In this document: one piece after another, positions 1-9,084 of the stretch
How the letters are laid out: the number at the start of each line of letters is the position of its first letter
How positions within the stretch are numbered: position 1 is the first letter of the stretch
Source of the DNA: an uncultured Synergistales bacterium
GTDB taxonomy: Bacteria > Synergistota > Synergistia > Synergistales > Aminobacteriaceae
DNA length: 64,000 nt
Direction: 5' to 3'
NCBI GenBank assembly: GCA_905233565.1
Contig: CAJOCL010000001.1
Span: forward strand, 124,001-188,000
Position numbers and translations under genes: made by a program
Notes under the pieces: generated by a model
The model's input: the letters and a program-made list of their open reading frames with translations, nothing else
The model's database searches: none
What the model was told of the DNA's origin: nothing

Positions 1-1
1 G

Positions 2-778
2 ATTCACGGCCTTTTTGCCTCAATGAGTGAAAAAAGAATGAGCGTTTTCGGGATTGTTCCGGCCTGCATTCTCGGCATAGCTTCACCGCTGTGCATGTAC
101 GGGACAATTCCGATCGCCGCTTCATTCAGTGAAAAGGGAATGCGTGAAGACTGGCTTGCATCGTTCATGATGGCTTCAATCCTTCTGAACCCTCAGTTAA
201 TCGTCTACAGTTCGGCACTCGGGAAAACTGCACTGACCGTGAGAATATTATCCTGTTTCTTCTGCGGTATTTCTGCAGGTCTTGCGGTTAATGTTTACGG
301 GAAATTAACGGGTAAAAAGTTCTTCAGCTTTTCAGGATTTTACGAAATTTCAAACCGCGACACTGACCCGAATATTTTTATGCGTTACGTTAAAAATTTC
401 GGGCGCAATGTCAAAGCTACTGGAATATATTTCCTTGCAGGTATATTTCTGACCGCGCTTTTTATGCGTTACGTTCCCGGTGAGAGTTTTGCGAGGCTTT
501 TCGGACGTAAAAACGGGTTCGGCGTTCTCATGGCCGCAACTATAGGCGTTCCGTTATATGCCTGCGGAGGGGGCACGATTCCGCTGTTAATTCAATGGCT
601 TGCTGACGGTATGAGTTTGGCAAGTGCAAGCGCGTTCATGATTACGGGGCCAGCAACGAAAATTACAAATTTAGGAGCGTTAAAAATCGTTCTTAACGGC
701 CGCAAATTTATAGCTTATCTGACTTTTATTATTCTCTACTCACTTGTTAATGCTCTTTTTGTTGAATTTTTGTTCTGA
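2..778 (+). CDS. YraQ/ArsP-type permease, 5' end missing
   Basis: Polytopic membrane protein of the permease family that includes YraQ and the organoarsenical exporter ArsP. The frame is open to the left edge of the window, so the first visible ATG (base 23) is probably internal and the gene starts upstream; full members of the family are about 300-350 residues. Two similar halves are visible, as in the family: a CMYGTIPIAASF segment near the start and a CGGGTIPL segment in the second half, followed by a GPATKITNLGALK stretch that matches the conserved permease signature. The gene converges with the sugar kinase, and their 3' ends overlap by 43 bases. The substrate cannot be told from sequence; metal, metalloid or a small organic molecule are possible. 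Confidence 0.7.
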   Translation: MHGLFASMSEKRMSVFGIVPACILGIASPLCMYGTIPIAASFSEKGMREDWLASFMMASILLNPQLIVYSSALGKTALTVRILSCFFCGISAGLAVNVYGKLTGKKFFSFSGFYEISNRDTDPNIFMRYVKNFGRNVKATGIYFLAGIFLTALFMRYVPGESFARLFGRKNGFGVLMAATIGVPLYACGGGTIPLLIQWLADGMSLASASAFMITGPATKITNLGALKIVLNGRKFIAYLTFIILYSLVNALFVEFLF

Positions 779-2082
779 GCAGCGGTCAACGCACAGCCTG
801 AAGCCGCTTCTTCTGAGTATCTCGCCAAGTTTTCAGTCAGTCCGAATAACAGTGATGCCGTCTTCCGCATTACTTCGTTATTCCTCATGCCGTTGCCTGA
901 AACGTAAAGGCTTCCTGCCTCAATGCCCGTTATCATTTTCATCTGTTCATACATTGATTTAAGCTCCGAGATTATGCCCCTGATTACTCCTACGGTGAAT
1001 GCGCCGGCGCAGAAATTTTCCGCACTTATCCCCGTTATGCTTCCCGTAATATCGGGCTGTGTTCTCGTTCCGTTGAAACGTGTGTCGACATTCCACGCTT
1101 TTCCCAGTCCGCAGGATTTCAGGAAATCAGCCGCTTTTTCGTTCATAATTCCGTAGCAGTCATTGCCTGCAATTTCCCTGAAAAGCCCTTCAAGCATTGC
1201 ATAAGCCCTCCCCCCGCAAAGTGCTGAACCTGACAAAATATAATTATCACCGAACGGCCTGATCTCTATATCACTATGGACATCAGAAAATTCACGAATC
1301 ATTAATGAAACCTGGGAACCCGTCCCAACGTTCAGGAGAAGAACATTCCCTGAATTTTCACCGCCCGTTGCCCCCATGAAGCACGCCTGATTATCGCCCA
1401 TTGAACAGATTACCGGCACTCCGTCTTTAGTATGTCCGACAGCCTCATAATTTTTCACTGTTTCGGGAATGTATGAGAGATTTACGCCCGAACTTGATAA
1501 CGCGTCATTCATGAAAATTTTATTTTTAACGTCATATCCTCCCATACCTGCGGCCATGTCAGGCGAAAGAACAGGGCTTTTATTTCCGCATAGCCTCATC
1601 GCTATATAGTCGCTCATCGTCGTGAATTTCACGGCATTGCTTGGAATTTTCCCGCTCTCCTGAAGGTATAAATGTGTTCCCATTCCGTAACCTTTTGGAA
1701 CGTTCAGGCCGTTTTCTTTCAGGATTTCACAGGCCGTCTTTCCGTCATGATTTTTCAGGCTTAAACTTCCGCTGTTGTCCTGCCATGTGTAAAGGGGGCT
1801 TGCTGATTTCCCGTTTTTGTCAACATAAAGTATTCCGTGCATTTGTCCCGTTAAGCCTATAGCTGAGGGCTTTTCACCGCCGAAATTTTTAACTAAGTCA
1901 TCAACATTTGAAAATACTAAATCCGCTATGCGTTCGGGATTTTGAATTTTGCTCCCTTCAGATTCTCCCGTTATGAATGCCCCGTGCTTTATCGTTCTGC
2001 TCTCGATCTGTTTTCCCGTCCCGTCAAGTGCAACAATGCTTATTGACGTTGTACCCGTGTCAATCCCTAAATAATATTTCAT
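736..2082 (-). CDS. FGGY-family sugar kinase (sedoheptulokinase/xylulokinase-like)
   Basis: Cytoplasmic ATP-dependent sugar kinase of 448 residues. The N-terminal phosphate-binding motif GIDTGTTSISIVALD, the MHGILYVD and LYTWQD segments, the catalytic-Asp region CSMGDNQACF (about residue 228) and the GTGSQVSLM adenosine-site motif identify the FGGY fold. The MHG...TWQD spacing looks most like sedoheptulokinase (SHPK), but xylulokinase or another pentulose kinase is possible. Family members phosphorylate the sugar on entry so it can join the pentose phosphate pathway. It is divergent from the ribose-type ABC transporter, which suggests that the two serve the same sugar; this is inference from position. 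The C-terminus is compact compared with xylulokinases of about 490 residues. Confidence 0.75.
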   Translation of the reverse strand: MKYYLGIDTGTTSISIVALDGTGKQIESRTIKHGAFITGESEGSKIQNPERIADLVFSNVDDLVKNFGGEKPSAIGLTGQMHGILYVDKNGKSASPLYTWQDNSGSLSLKNHDGKTACEILKENGLNVPKGYGMGTHLYLQESGKIPSNAVKFTTMSDYIAMRLCGNKSPVLSPDMAAGMGGYDVKNKIFMNDALSSSGVNLSYIPETVKNYEAVGHTKDGVPVICSMGDNQACFMGATGGENSGNVLLLNVGTGSQVSLMIREFSDVHSDIEIRPFGDNYILSGSALCGGRAYAMLEGLFREIAGNDCYGIMNEKAADFLKSCGLGKAWNVDTRFNGTRTQPDITGSITGISAENFCAGAFTVGVIRGIISELKSMYEQMKMITGIEAGSLYVSGNGMRNNEVMRKTASLLFGLTENLARYSEEAASGCALTAAQNKNSTKRALTSE

Positions 2083-2176
2083 TTTTAGTTACCGCTCACA
2101 TTCTAAAAAAGTTTTTTATGTTGTATAATTATCTCACTCAAATTTAATTTTTTTCAGATGGGAGTTTTTTATAATC

Positions 2177-3103
2177 ATGAAGAAACTTTTTGTATTGTTA
2201 CTCGCAGTTTCACTCATCGTAAGCGCGTCAAGTGCTGCATTCGCTCAGGGCAGGAAGTTCGGAGCTACGTACATGACAATGAATAACCCGTTCTTCGGTG
2301 TCATGAACGATGCAATCAAAGCAGCTGTCGAAGCAAACGGCGACACGCTCATCACGCTTGATCCGGCACTCGATGCGGTCAAACAGATAAGCCAGATTGA
2401 AGACCTCGTTGCTCAGGGCGTTGACGCAATCTTCCTTAATCCTGTTGACTGGCAGGCAGTTGCACCCGGACTTCTTGCGGCTCATGAGGCGAATATCCCC
2501 ATAATCAACGTTGATGCCGCCGTCTATGATGAACAGTATGTAGCCTGCATCGTCGCTTCTGATAACCTTTCAGCAGGCCTTCTCTGCGCCGAAGACATGC
2601 TCAAGCGTCTGCCCAAAGGCGGAAAAGCTGTAATTCTCGGCCACCCCACGACAAAGACGGGAATTGACAGAATCGCAAAGTTCAAGGAGACAATCGAGGC
2701 TCACCCTGAATTTACGATTGCAATCGAGGACAGCTCAGAAGGACAGCTCGAAATCGCAATGCCGAAAATGGAGAACATAATTCAGGCAGTACCCGACATG
2801 AAGGTTGTCATGTGCGTAAACGACCCGACAGCTCTCGGCGTAATTCAGGCACTCCGCGCAGCAAATGCCCTTGAAGGCGTTTTGATTTACGGCGTTGACG
2901 GCTCACCCGATGCAAAGAAAATGATCAAAGCAGGAATGATGACGGGAACAGCAGCACAGTCACCGATCAACATCGGAAAAATCGGCGTTGAAATGGCCTA
3001 TAAGATTCTTGCGGGTGAAAAAGTCGACAAGCACGTACCCGTACCCGTAACGTTAATAACGGCTGAAAATGTTGACCAGTTCGGCGTTGACAACTGGCAG
3101 TAA
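2177..3103 (+). CDS. Sugar ABC transporter periplasmic binding protein (RbsB type)
   Basis: Periplasmic substrate-binding protein, 308 residues, of the ribose/galactose class (periplasmic binding protein-like domain, two Rossmann-type lobes). A clear signal peptide (KKLFVLLLAVSLIVSASS, cleavage near AFAQG) precedes a GATYMTMNNPFF start typical of RbsB-like proteins. QIEDLVAQGVDAIFLNPVD and the later DPTALGVIQALRA and YGVDGSPDAKKMI are family blocks. It is the first gene of a three-gene transporter and is separated from the ATPase gene by a hairpin, which would favour more binding protein than transporter. A TATAAT-like box lies at 2124-2129. The sugar is not determined; pentoses, hexoses and autoinducer-type sugars are all carried by this class. 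Confidence 0.88.
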   Translation: MKKLFVLLLAVSLIVSASSAAFAQGRKFGATYMTMNNPFFGVMNDAIKAAVEANGDTLITLDPALDAVKQISQIEDLVAQGVDAIFLNPVDWQAVAPGLLAAHEANIPIINVDAAVYDEQYVACIVASDNLSAGLLCAEDMLKRLPKGGKAVILGHPTTKTGIDRIAKFKETIEAHPEFTIAIEDSSEGQLEIAMPKMENIIQAVPDMKVVMCVNDPTALGVIQALRAANALEGVLIYGVDGSPDAKKMIKAGMMTGTAAQSPINIGKIGVEMAYKILAGEKVDKHVPVPVTLITAENVDQFGVDNWQ

Positions 3104-3115
3104 GATATGAATTTC

Positions 3116-3155
3116 AGAGACAGGAGCGAAGTTAAAAGTTCCTGTCTCTTTGTTG
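3116..3155 (+). terminator. Intra-operon hairpin after the binding-protein gene
   Basis: A 10-bp perfect stem (3116-3125 pairing with 3140-3149, AGAGACAGGA with TCCTGTCTCT) encloses a 14-base loop and is followed by TGTTGTTTTC, a weak T-rich tract. It sits between the binding-protein and ATPase genes of one transporter, so it probably acts as a partial terminator or an RNA-stabilising 3' end that sets the expression ratio. Confidence 0.65.
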
Positions 3156-3188
3156 TTTTCATGGATTTCATGGAGGTGAAAAATTTTC

Positions 3189-4700
3189 ATGTCAGATAAT
3201 ATATTGCTGGAGATGAAACACATTCACAAGAAATTTCCCGGCGTTTACGCGCTCAAGGACGTAAATTTTGAGCTGAGAGCAGGAGAAGTACACGCACTTT
3301 TAGGCGAAAACGGAGCGGGAAAATCAACCCTCATTAAATGCCTTGCCGGTATATATATTCCTGAAGAAGGAGAAGTTATTGTCAAAGGACAGTCCCACAT
3401 AATGAAGAGTGTTGCCGATTCACAGGCTCACGGAATCAGCGTAATTCATCAGGAATTATGCCTTGTTCCTTATCTTTCAATAGCTGAAAATATGTTCTTG
3501 GGACGTGAAAGAAATATAGCAGGAGTTATAAAGCGCGGTCAGGAAAACGAAGAAGCTAAAAAAATGCTCTCAAGGTTAGGGCTTGACTTCGACCCCAACA
3601 CGCTTATTAAAGATCTGAGCATTGCACAGCAGCAAATGGTAGAAATTGCAAAGGCACTCTCAGTTAAAGCTGACATTCTTGTTATGGACGAGCCGACAGC
3701 ATCATTGACGGACAAAGAAACTGAAGTCCTGTTTGAAACGATGAGGCAGTTAAAGGCGGAAGGTATAGGAATAATATACATCTCCCACAGAATGAGCGAG
3801 CTTTTTGCAATTACGGACAGAGTTACGATAATGAGAGACGGTCAGTATGTCGGAACGGTCAACACACGCGAGACAACTAACGATCAATTAATAGCAATGA
3901 TGGTCGGCCGTGAACTCACACAGTTATACTTCAAAGACGAAGTTAAACCCGGAAAAGTCGTAATCGAGGTCAAAGATTTAGTCTCTCCGCCTTTCGTCAA
4001 CGGTGTATCTTTTGCCGTCCGTGAGGGGGAAATCGTCGGAATGTCGGGGCTTGTCGGAGCAGGACGAAGCGAAACCGCACACTGTATTTTCGGAATTGAC
4101 GGAAATTATACGGGTCAGATTTTAATTGACGGAAAGCCGGTTCATATACGTTCAGTGCGTCAGGCAATGCAGAACGGAATCGCAATGGTTCCTGAAAACC
4201 GTAAAGAAGAAGGATTGGTGCTGATTAATTCTGTCGGCTATAACCTGACTTTAACAGTTCTGCACGAAATCTTCAGGGGCAGGCCTTTGGGCAATTCAAG
4301 AATGGAGAACGATACAATAACGCGCTACATTCAGGAACTTGCAATAAAAACACCAAGCGCGGAACAGTTAGCAGAAAATCTTTCGGGCGGAAATCAGCAG
4401 AAAATAGTTATAGCTAAATGGCTTGCGACAAAACCGAAGCTCCTGATACTCGATGAGCCGACAAGGGGCGTTGATGTCGGAGCGAGGGCGGAAATTTACG
4501 GGTTTATGAACGAACTTGCAAAGCAGGGAGTAGCAATACTGATGATAAGTTCAGATTTGCCGGAAGTCATAAACATGTCGGACAGGGTTCTCGTCATGCA
4601 CGAGGGAAAAATAACGGCCAATCTCGGCAAAAACGAGTTAAGCCAGGAAATAATCATGAGTTTTGCAACAGGAACGGGAGGAAAAGTTAATGCCGCTTGA
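3189..4700 (+). CDS. Sugar ABC transporter ATPase with two ABC domains (RbsA/MglA type)
   Basis: Tandem ATP-binding subunit of 503 residues that powers carbohydrate import from the inner face of the membrane. The first domain has Walker A GENGAGKST (about residue 40), signature LSIAQQQM and Walker B ILVMDEPTAS. The second has a degenerate Walker A, GLVGAGRSE (about residue 283), and a good signature LSGGNQQK with LLILDEPTRG, as is normal for RbsA/MglA proteins, where the second site is often impaired. A GGAGGTG ribosome site lies just before the start. The 3' end overlaps the permease gene by 11 bases, indicating translational coupling. Confidence 0.93.
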   Translation: MSDNILLEMKHIHKKFPGVYALKDVNFELRAGEVHALLGENGAGKSTLIKCLAGIYIPEEGEVIVKGQSHIMKSVADSQAHGISVIHQELCLVPYLSIAENMFLGRERNIAGVIKRGQENEEAKKMLSRLGLDFDPNTLIKDLSIAQQQMVEIAKALSVKADILVMDEPTASLTDKETEVLFETMRQLKAEGIGIIYISHRMSELFAITDRVTIMRDGQYVGTVNTRETTNDQLIAMMVGRELTQLYFKDEVKPGKVVIEVKDLVSPPFVNGVSFAVREGEIVGMSGLVGAGRSETAHCIFGIDGNYTGQILIDGKPVHIRSVRQAMQNGIAMVPENRKEEGLVLINSVGYNLTLTVLHEIFRGRPLGNSRMENDTITRYIQELAIKTPSAEQLAENLSGGNQQKIVIAKWLATKPKLLILDEPTRGVDVGARAEIYGFMNELAKQGVAILMISSDLPEVINMSDRVLVMHEGKITANLGKNELSQEIIMSFATGTGGKVNAA

Positions 4701-5661
4701 TAACACACTAAAGGCACAAAATGGATTTGTCCGCTATTTCAAAGAGAATATGGGTACATTAATCGGATTACTGATAATGTGCGTAATACTCTCATTCACG
4801 ACAAACGGGGTATTTTATTCACAGCGAAATTTAGTAAACGTTCTCCGTCAGGTGTCATCAAATGCCTGTCTTGCGTTCGGAATGACGTTCGCAATAATCA
4901 CGGGCGGTATTGATCTTTCAGTCGGCTCAATACTTGCACTTTCAGGAACGTTAAGCGCAGGTTTCATAGTAAACAGCGGTTTTTCAGTACAGCAGGCAGT
5001 AATAGCGGCGATAGTCATCGGGACATGCTTGGGTCTGTTCAACGGGTTTGTAATCGCTAAGACGACAATACCTCCGTTTATCGTAACGCTTGCAATGATG
5101 CAGATAGCAAGGGGAGCAGCGTATATATATTCAAACGGTCAGCCCATACGCGCAATGATTCCTGAATATCAGGTTATCGGTACCGGCTATCTCGGGCCTA
5201 TCCCTTATCCCGTAATATACATGGCCGTATTTTTGATTATCTGCGTTGTCCTGTTAAGCAAGACGAGATTCGGCCGTCATGTCTACGCGGTCGGAGGAAA
5301 CGACAAGGCAGCTATATTCTCAGGCGTTAATGTTGCAAGAACAAAAATGCTTGTCTACACGATGAGCGGATTTTTAGCGGCATTCACGGGCGTAGTTCTC
5401 TGTGCAAGAATGGCATCGGGTCAGCCTACCGCAGGACAGAGCTTTGAAATGGACGCAATCGCCGCAACGGTCTTGGGCGGAACGTCAATGTCAGGCGGTG
5501 TCGGTAAAATCGGCTCAACGATGATCGGCGTATTAATCATCGGAGTTCTGAACAACGGCTTAAATCTTCTCGGATTAAATTCATTCTGGCAGCAGATAGC
5601 AAAAGGTATAGTCATTCTCCTTGCCGTTTATGTTGATATGCTGAAGAAACGTAGGAAATAA
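4690..5661 (+). CDS. Sugar ABC transporter permease (RbsC type)
   Basis: Inner-membrane permease of the ribose-type importer, 323 residues from the chosen start. The upstream in-frame ATG at 4663 lies inside the ATPase gene, while a GGGAGG site sits a suitable distance before the ATG at 4690, so the shorter protein (MPLDNTLKAQ) is preferred. Multiple hydrophobic segments and the conserved GGIDLSVGSILALSG motif (the EAA-like region of this family) are visible, as is GGTSMSGGVG near the C-terminus. It completes a binding protein-ATPase-permease set; in this class the permease normally works as a homodimer. Confidence 0.92.
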   Translation: MPLDNTLKAQNGFVRYFKENMGTLIGLLIMCVILSFTTNGVFYSQRNLVNVLRQVSSNACLAFGMTFAIITGGIDLSVGSILALSGTLSAGFIVNSGFSVQQAVIAAIVIGTCLGLFNGFVIAKTTIPPFIVTLAMMQIARGAAYIYSNGQPIRAMIPEYQVIGTGYLGPIPYPVIYMAVFLIICVVLLSKTRFGRHVYAVGGNDKAAIFSGVNVARTKMLVYTMSGFLAAFTGVVLCARMASGQPTAGQSFEMDAIAATVLGGTSMSGGVGKIGSTMIGVLIIGVLNNGLNLLGLNSFWQQIAKGIVILLAVYVDMLKKRRK

Positions 5662-5697
5662 AAAGGAAATAAAAAATCATTATAAAAGATGTTAAAA

Positions 5698-5731
5698 TGA
5701 CGGGGGCGAAAATTGTCCCCTCATTTTTTTT
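5698..5731 (+). terminator. Terminator of the sugar ABC operon
   Basis: A GC-rich hairpin (TGACGGGGG arm at 5698-5706 against TCCCCTCA at 5716-5723, with one bulged base) is followed directly by a run of eight T residues. It ends the ABC operon before the PLP-enzyme gene. Confidence 0.8.
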
Positions 5732-5759
5732 GAAAATTTGAAAAGAGGTAAGTTTAATT

Positions 5760-6944
5760 ATGACGTTAAATAACACGACCGTAGATCCTGCAGAGGTAAG
5801 GCTGGACAAATTTGCAGGAGATATGCTTTCATTCAGGGCAAATGATTTCGGTTACCCCATGAATCATAAAAGCCGGCTTATTGGTTTTTACAGGTGGTTT
5901 GCAGGAAGCGGGCTGAATTTGATGGTGCCGAATAACTGCGGTGATCCTTTTGATTCGTCGCACCATCATGTGAAGATAAACACTCTTGATTTTGAACGTG
6001 AAGTCATTGAGCTGCTCGGCCCCCTTTACGGCTTCGACAAAGATAATATCTGGGGAATAACAACATTCAGCGGAACGGACGGAAACAATCACGGGATTTA
6101 TTTCGGCGCAAAATATCTGGAAAAGAAAACGGGGCTCAAACCTGTTGTATACGTTTCAGAATCGGCGCACTATTCAAGCATGAGGCTTGCAGATCTGCAG
6201 AATCTTGATCTCTCATTGATACCTTCAAATGTTCACGGGCAGATGATTACTGAAGAATTTGAAAAGGCTTTTAACCCGGAACGCCCTGCACTTGTTATAT
6301 ATGCTATGGGTACAACGTTCAAGGGCGGTATTGATGACATGAAGGCAGTGAACGCAATACTTGCAAAATACCCTGATACGGCCGTTTTCCGTCATGTTGA
6401 CGGAGCTTTGTTCGGCGGTTATATGCCTTATACTGAATACAGGGATATAGTAAACAGGAATGTCAATCATTTTGATTCAATCGCGGTAAGCGGACACAAA
6501 TTTTTCGGAATGGACGAACCGGCAGGCTTTTTCTTGACCACAAAAGAGGTAAGGGACAGCCAGAATCGTTATGACATCAGCTATCTTAACTGCAGTATGC
6601 CGATGATAAACTGTTCGCGTTCAGCAATTACACCGCTGAAATTCTGGTGGATTTTTCAGCACACAAGCAAAGAAGAATTTACGGAACAGGCCGCAATGAT
6701 GCTTGAGAACGCAAAATGGCTGAAAAATGAGCTTGAAAAAATGGGCTGGCCGGTATGGCTTGAGCCTATGTCAAACACGGTTTACTTCAAGAGGCCGGCT
6801 CAGTCTGTCGTGAAAAAATATGATCTTGCACCCGATTTTGATGAAAGGCTCGGGGGTGAGCTGTCTCACGTTGTTGTTATGCAGCATGTAACAAAAGAGC
6901 GTCTCAAAGTTTTTCTTGACGATGTTAAAGCAGGAGAAATTTGA
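5760..6944 (+). CDS. PLP-dependent histidine decarboxylase-like enzyme
   Basis: Cytoplasmic group II amino acid decarboxylase of 394 residues, close in length and motif order to the PLP-type histidine decarboxylases of enteric bacteria (about 380). Seen: NNCGDPFDSS, TTFSGTDGNNHGIYFGAK, the PLP-stacking His137 in SAHYS, GTTFKGGIDD, Asp214 in HVDGA for the pyridine nitrogen, and the Schiff-base Lys247 in SGHKFFG. The family removes the alpha-carboxyl group, giving histamine from histidine; the substrate here is inferred only from resemblance and could be another amino acid. An AGAGGT ribosome site precedes the ATG. No amino acid/amine antiporter lies next to it, unlike typical acid-resistance decarboxylase loci. 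Confidence 0.75.
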   Translation: MTLNNTTVDPAEVRLDKFAGDMLSFRANDFGYPMNHKSRLIGFYRWFAGSGLNLMVPNNCGDPFDSSHHHVKINTLDFEREVIELLGPLYGFDKDNIWGITTFSGTDGNNHGIYFGAKYLEKKTGLKPVVYVSESAHYSSMRLADLQNLDLSLIPSNVHGQMITEEFEKAFNPERPALVIYAMGTTFKGGIDDMKAVNAILAKYPDTAVFRHVDGALFGGYMPYTEYRDIVNRNVNHFDSIAVSGHKFFGMDEPAGFFLTTKEVRDSQNRYDISYLNCSMPMINCSRSAITPLKFWWIFQHTSKEEFTEQAAMMLENAKWLKNELEKMGWPVWLEPMSNTVYFKRPAQSVVKKYDLAPDFDERLGGELSHVVVMQHVTKERLKVFLDDVKAGEI

Positions 6945-6968
6945 CGCAAAAAGAAAATGCTTTTCGGC

Positions 6969-8072
6969 CTATAACATACTCATGAACATATCGCAGGCAG
7001 TTTCAAGAATATTATCGTTGAAATCATAATCCGATGTGTGTACTGACGGATAATCAATTCCGTTGCCGATATAGAAAATTGCGCCGTGAATCTGCTTCGT
7101 GTAGAACCCGAAATCCTCAGAGGCTCTAATCGCTTCAGGCATTTCGATAATTTCAAGTCCCAGAGATTTCGCGGCGTTTCTTACGTTTTTGACGCAATAT
7201 AAATCGCTTATTGTTTCAGGGAAGTAATCACTTCCGAAACACTCAACGGAGCAGGAATTTTCGGAAGCCAGACGCTGTGCAGTGTTGACTATCGCATTTC
7301 GTAAAGTCCGCATGTCGCTTTCAAGTTCAGCCCTTACGGTCAGCGAAATTTCACCGTCAGCAGGAGAGATTCCGAAATTTTTATCCCCCACGCTGATATT
7401 TACGATTGTGCAGAGAATTTTTCCGTTGCCGTGATTTCCGCTCAGGCTCTCAATTCTGCTTACAAGTTTTGCGATTACATAGGCCGGATTTATGCCCTTT
7501 TCAGGCTCGCTTGCGTGTGAATTTCTGCCGTGAAATTTCAGGGTTAAGCCGGCTGATGAATAATGACATATTCCCTCTTTAACAACTATGCTTTTTTCAG
7601 GCCAGCCGCTCCAGTTATGGAAGGCGTAAATCTCACTGATGCTTCGTTCCCTTAGAATGTTTGAACATTCGCGCGCGCCCTGAGCCGTCTCCTCTGCGTG
7701 CTGAAATATCAAGTAAACGGATCTTTCAACGTCAATATTATCAAGTTCGAGGGCAAAACCGCACAACGCCGCGCAGTGTCCGTCATGTCCGCATTTGTGA
7801 GAAACTCCGGGATTTTTTGACGAATAAGGCAGGGTTAAATTCTCGTCCATCGGCAAAGCGTCCATATCTGCCCTGAATGCTGCTGCTTTTGTCCCTTCAA
7901 CATATCTTGACGCGTAGAACCAGTTTCCGCAGTCGACAACCGCAAGACGTGTATTTGATTCAATGAAATTCATTAAACGCCGTTTCGTTGCGCTTTCATG
8001 GCCGGAAAGCTCAGGGTATTCATGAAGTTCATGACGAAGAGCGATGATTTTACGCAGATTTTCTTTGTTCAA
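6969..8072 (-). CDS. M20-family amidohydrolase/aminoacylase
   Basis: Zinc-dependent metallopeptidase-fold hydrolase of the M20D group (367 residues) that cleaves N-acyl or amide bonds on amino acids or related compounds. Visible metal and catalytic blocks are RADMDALP, CGHDGH, QHAEET with the catalytic Glu, HNWSG, and RASEDFGFY near the C-terminus. The start is TTG, chosen because AAGGAG lies about 11 bases upstream and no better codon is near. It follows the AEC carrier gene by 16 bases, so the two are probably co-transcribed with malic enzyme. The substrate is unknown; deacylation of an imported N-acyl compound is one possibility. Confidence 0.85.
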   Translation of the reverse strand: MNKENLRKIIALRHELHEYPELSGHESATKRRLMNFIESNTRLAVVDCGNWFYASRYVEGTKAAAFRADMDALPMDENLTLPYSSKNPGVSHKCGHDGHCAALCGFALELDNIDVERSVYLIFQHAEETAQGARECSNILRERSISEIYAFHNWSGWPEKSIVVKEGICHYSSAGLTLKFHGRNSHASEPEKGINPAYVIAKLVSRIESLSGNHGNGKILCTIVNISVGDKNFGISPADGEISLTVRAELESDMRTLRNAIVNTAQRLASENSCSVECFGSDYFPETISDLYCVKNVRNAAKSLGLEIIEMPEAIRASEDFGFYTKQIHGAIFYIGNGIDYPSVHTSDYDFNDNILETACDMFMSML

Positions 8073-8088
8073 AATTCTTCACACTCCT

Positions 8089-9030
8089 TTACATAAAGCC
8101 AAGACTTTTTAATCCGAAAGTCCATAAAAATATCGTAATAATTGAAATTATAGTCGTTGAACAGACAAGCTGCCCTGCTAATTGTCCGTCAGCACCCATA
8201 GCAACAGCCATAGGATATGACGCAACCGCTGAGGGAGCCGCAAAAATTACCATCATTGCGCATAAACTCTGATCCCTGAAACCGAAAATCACCGCAAGAG
8301 GCATGAATATTAACGGTACGGCTATCATTCTCAAAAATATACTCCATAATAATAATCTTTTGTCGCCCAATGTCCCGGCCATGTCCAAGCCAACGCCCAG
8401 AGATAAAAAACTTATTGTCGTTGTCGAGTTCGCTATACTCCTTATTACTGACCATACGGGCATCGGAACGGGAATATTGAAGCCCTTGAAGATAAATGCT
8501 AAAAGTGCGCCTATTATCATTGGATTTTTAAGGACGGCTATTATTAATTTTCCCAGACTTGCACGCCCTGAACGCCCCGCCTCAAGTATAATGGCTGAAA
8601 ATATGTTTATCATCGGTATGACAAGAACACCGAGCATTATTACAATTCCGAAATTTCCCTCGCCGTACAGTGCTTCAGAAACGGCAACACCGAAAATTAT
8701 ATAATTTCCCCTGATAACAGCCTGACCGATAACTGAGGATTTTTTAGGGTCATCAGTCAGCAATGACGGGAATTTCAGGCAGAACGCAAAATTAATCAGC
8801 AGTCCAACCGCCGCAAATATCATCTCTTTATGCGCAAATCCCTGCGAAAAATCCATGTCATATATATTCTTGAACAGCAGAACAGGCATAAATATCCAGA
8901 ATATCAGCCTGTCATATTCTTTCATTGCGGGACGGCTTATTATTCCCTTTTTCCTGACAGTAAACCCGAGTATCATCAATATCATCATCGGACATACTAC
9001 CCTCAAGGCAGCAAAGAAACTTTCAATCAT
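8089..9030 (-). CDS. AEC-family carrier (auxin efflux carrier/malate permease type)
   Basis: Inner-membrane secondary transporter of 313 residues with about ten hydrophobic segments, recognised as AEC family from the N-terminal MILMILGFTVRKKG, the central conserved LLAFIFKGFNIPVP block and the C-terminal FAAPSAVASYPMA motif, where family members carry a helix break. The family includes malate carriers such as MleP as well as auxin efflux proteins. Malic enzyme lies 54 bases upstream on the same strand, which supports malate or a similar dicarboxylate as substrate; that is inference from the neighbour. A GAGGGGTG site precedes the ATG. Confidence 0.85.
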   Translation of the reverse strand: MIESFFAALRVVCPMMILMILGFTVRKKGIISRPAMKEYDRLIFWIFMPVLLFKNIYDMDFSQGFAHKEMIFAAVGLLINFAFCLKFPSLLTDDPKKSSVIGQAVIRGNYIIFGVAVSEALYGEGNFGIVIMLGVLVIPMINIFSAIILEAGRSGRASLGKLIIAVLKNPMIIGALLAFIFKGFNIPVPMPVWSVIRSIANSTTTISFLSLGVGLDMAGTLGDKRLLLWSIFLRMIAVPLIFMPLAVIFGFRDQSLCAMMVIFAAPSAVASYPMAVAMGADGQLAGQLVCSTTIISIITIFLWTFGLKSLGFM

Positions 9031-9084
9031 TAATTTTCACCCCTCATCATTTCACTCGCTTTCTGAATTTGTACGCGGCACAGC

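Noticed and set aside
6945..6968. Terminator between the decarboxylase and the M20 gene
   Set aside because: The GCAAAAAG/CTTTTCGGC arms pair poorly and there is no T run.
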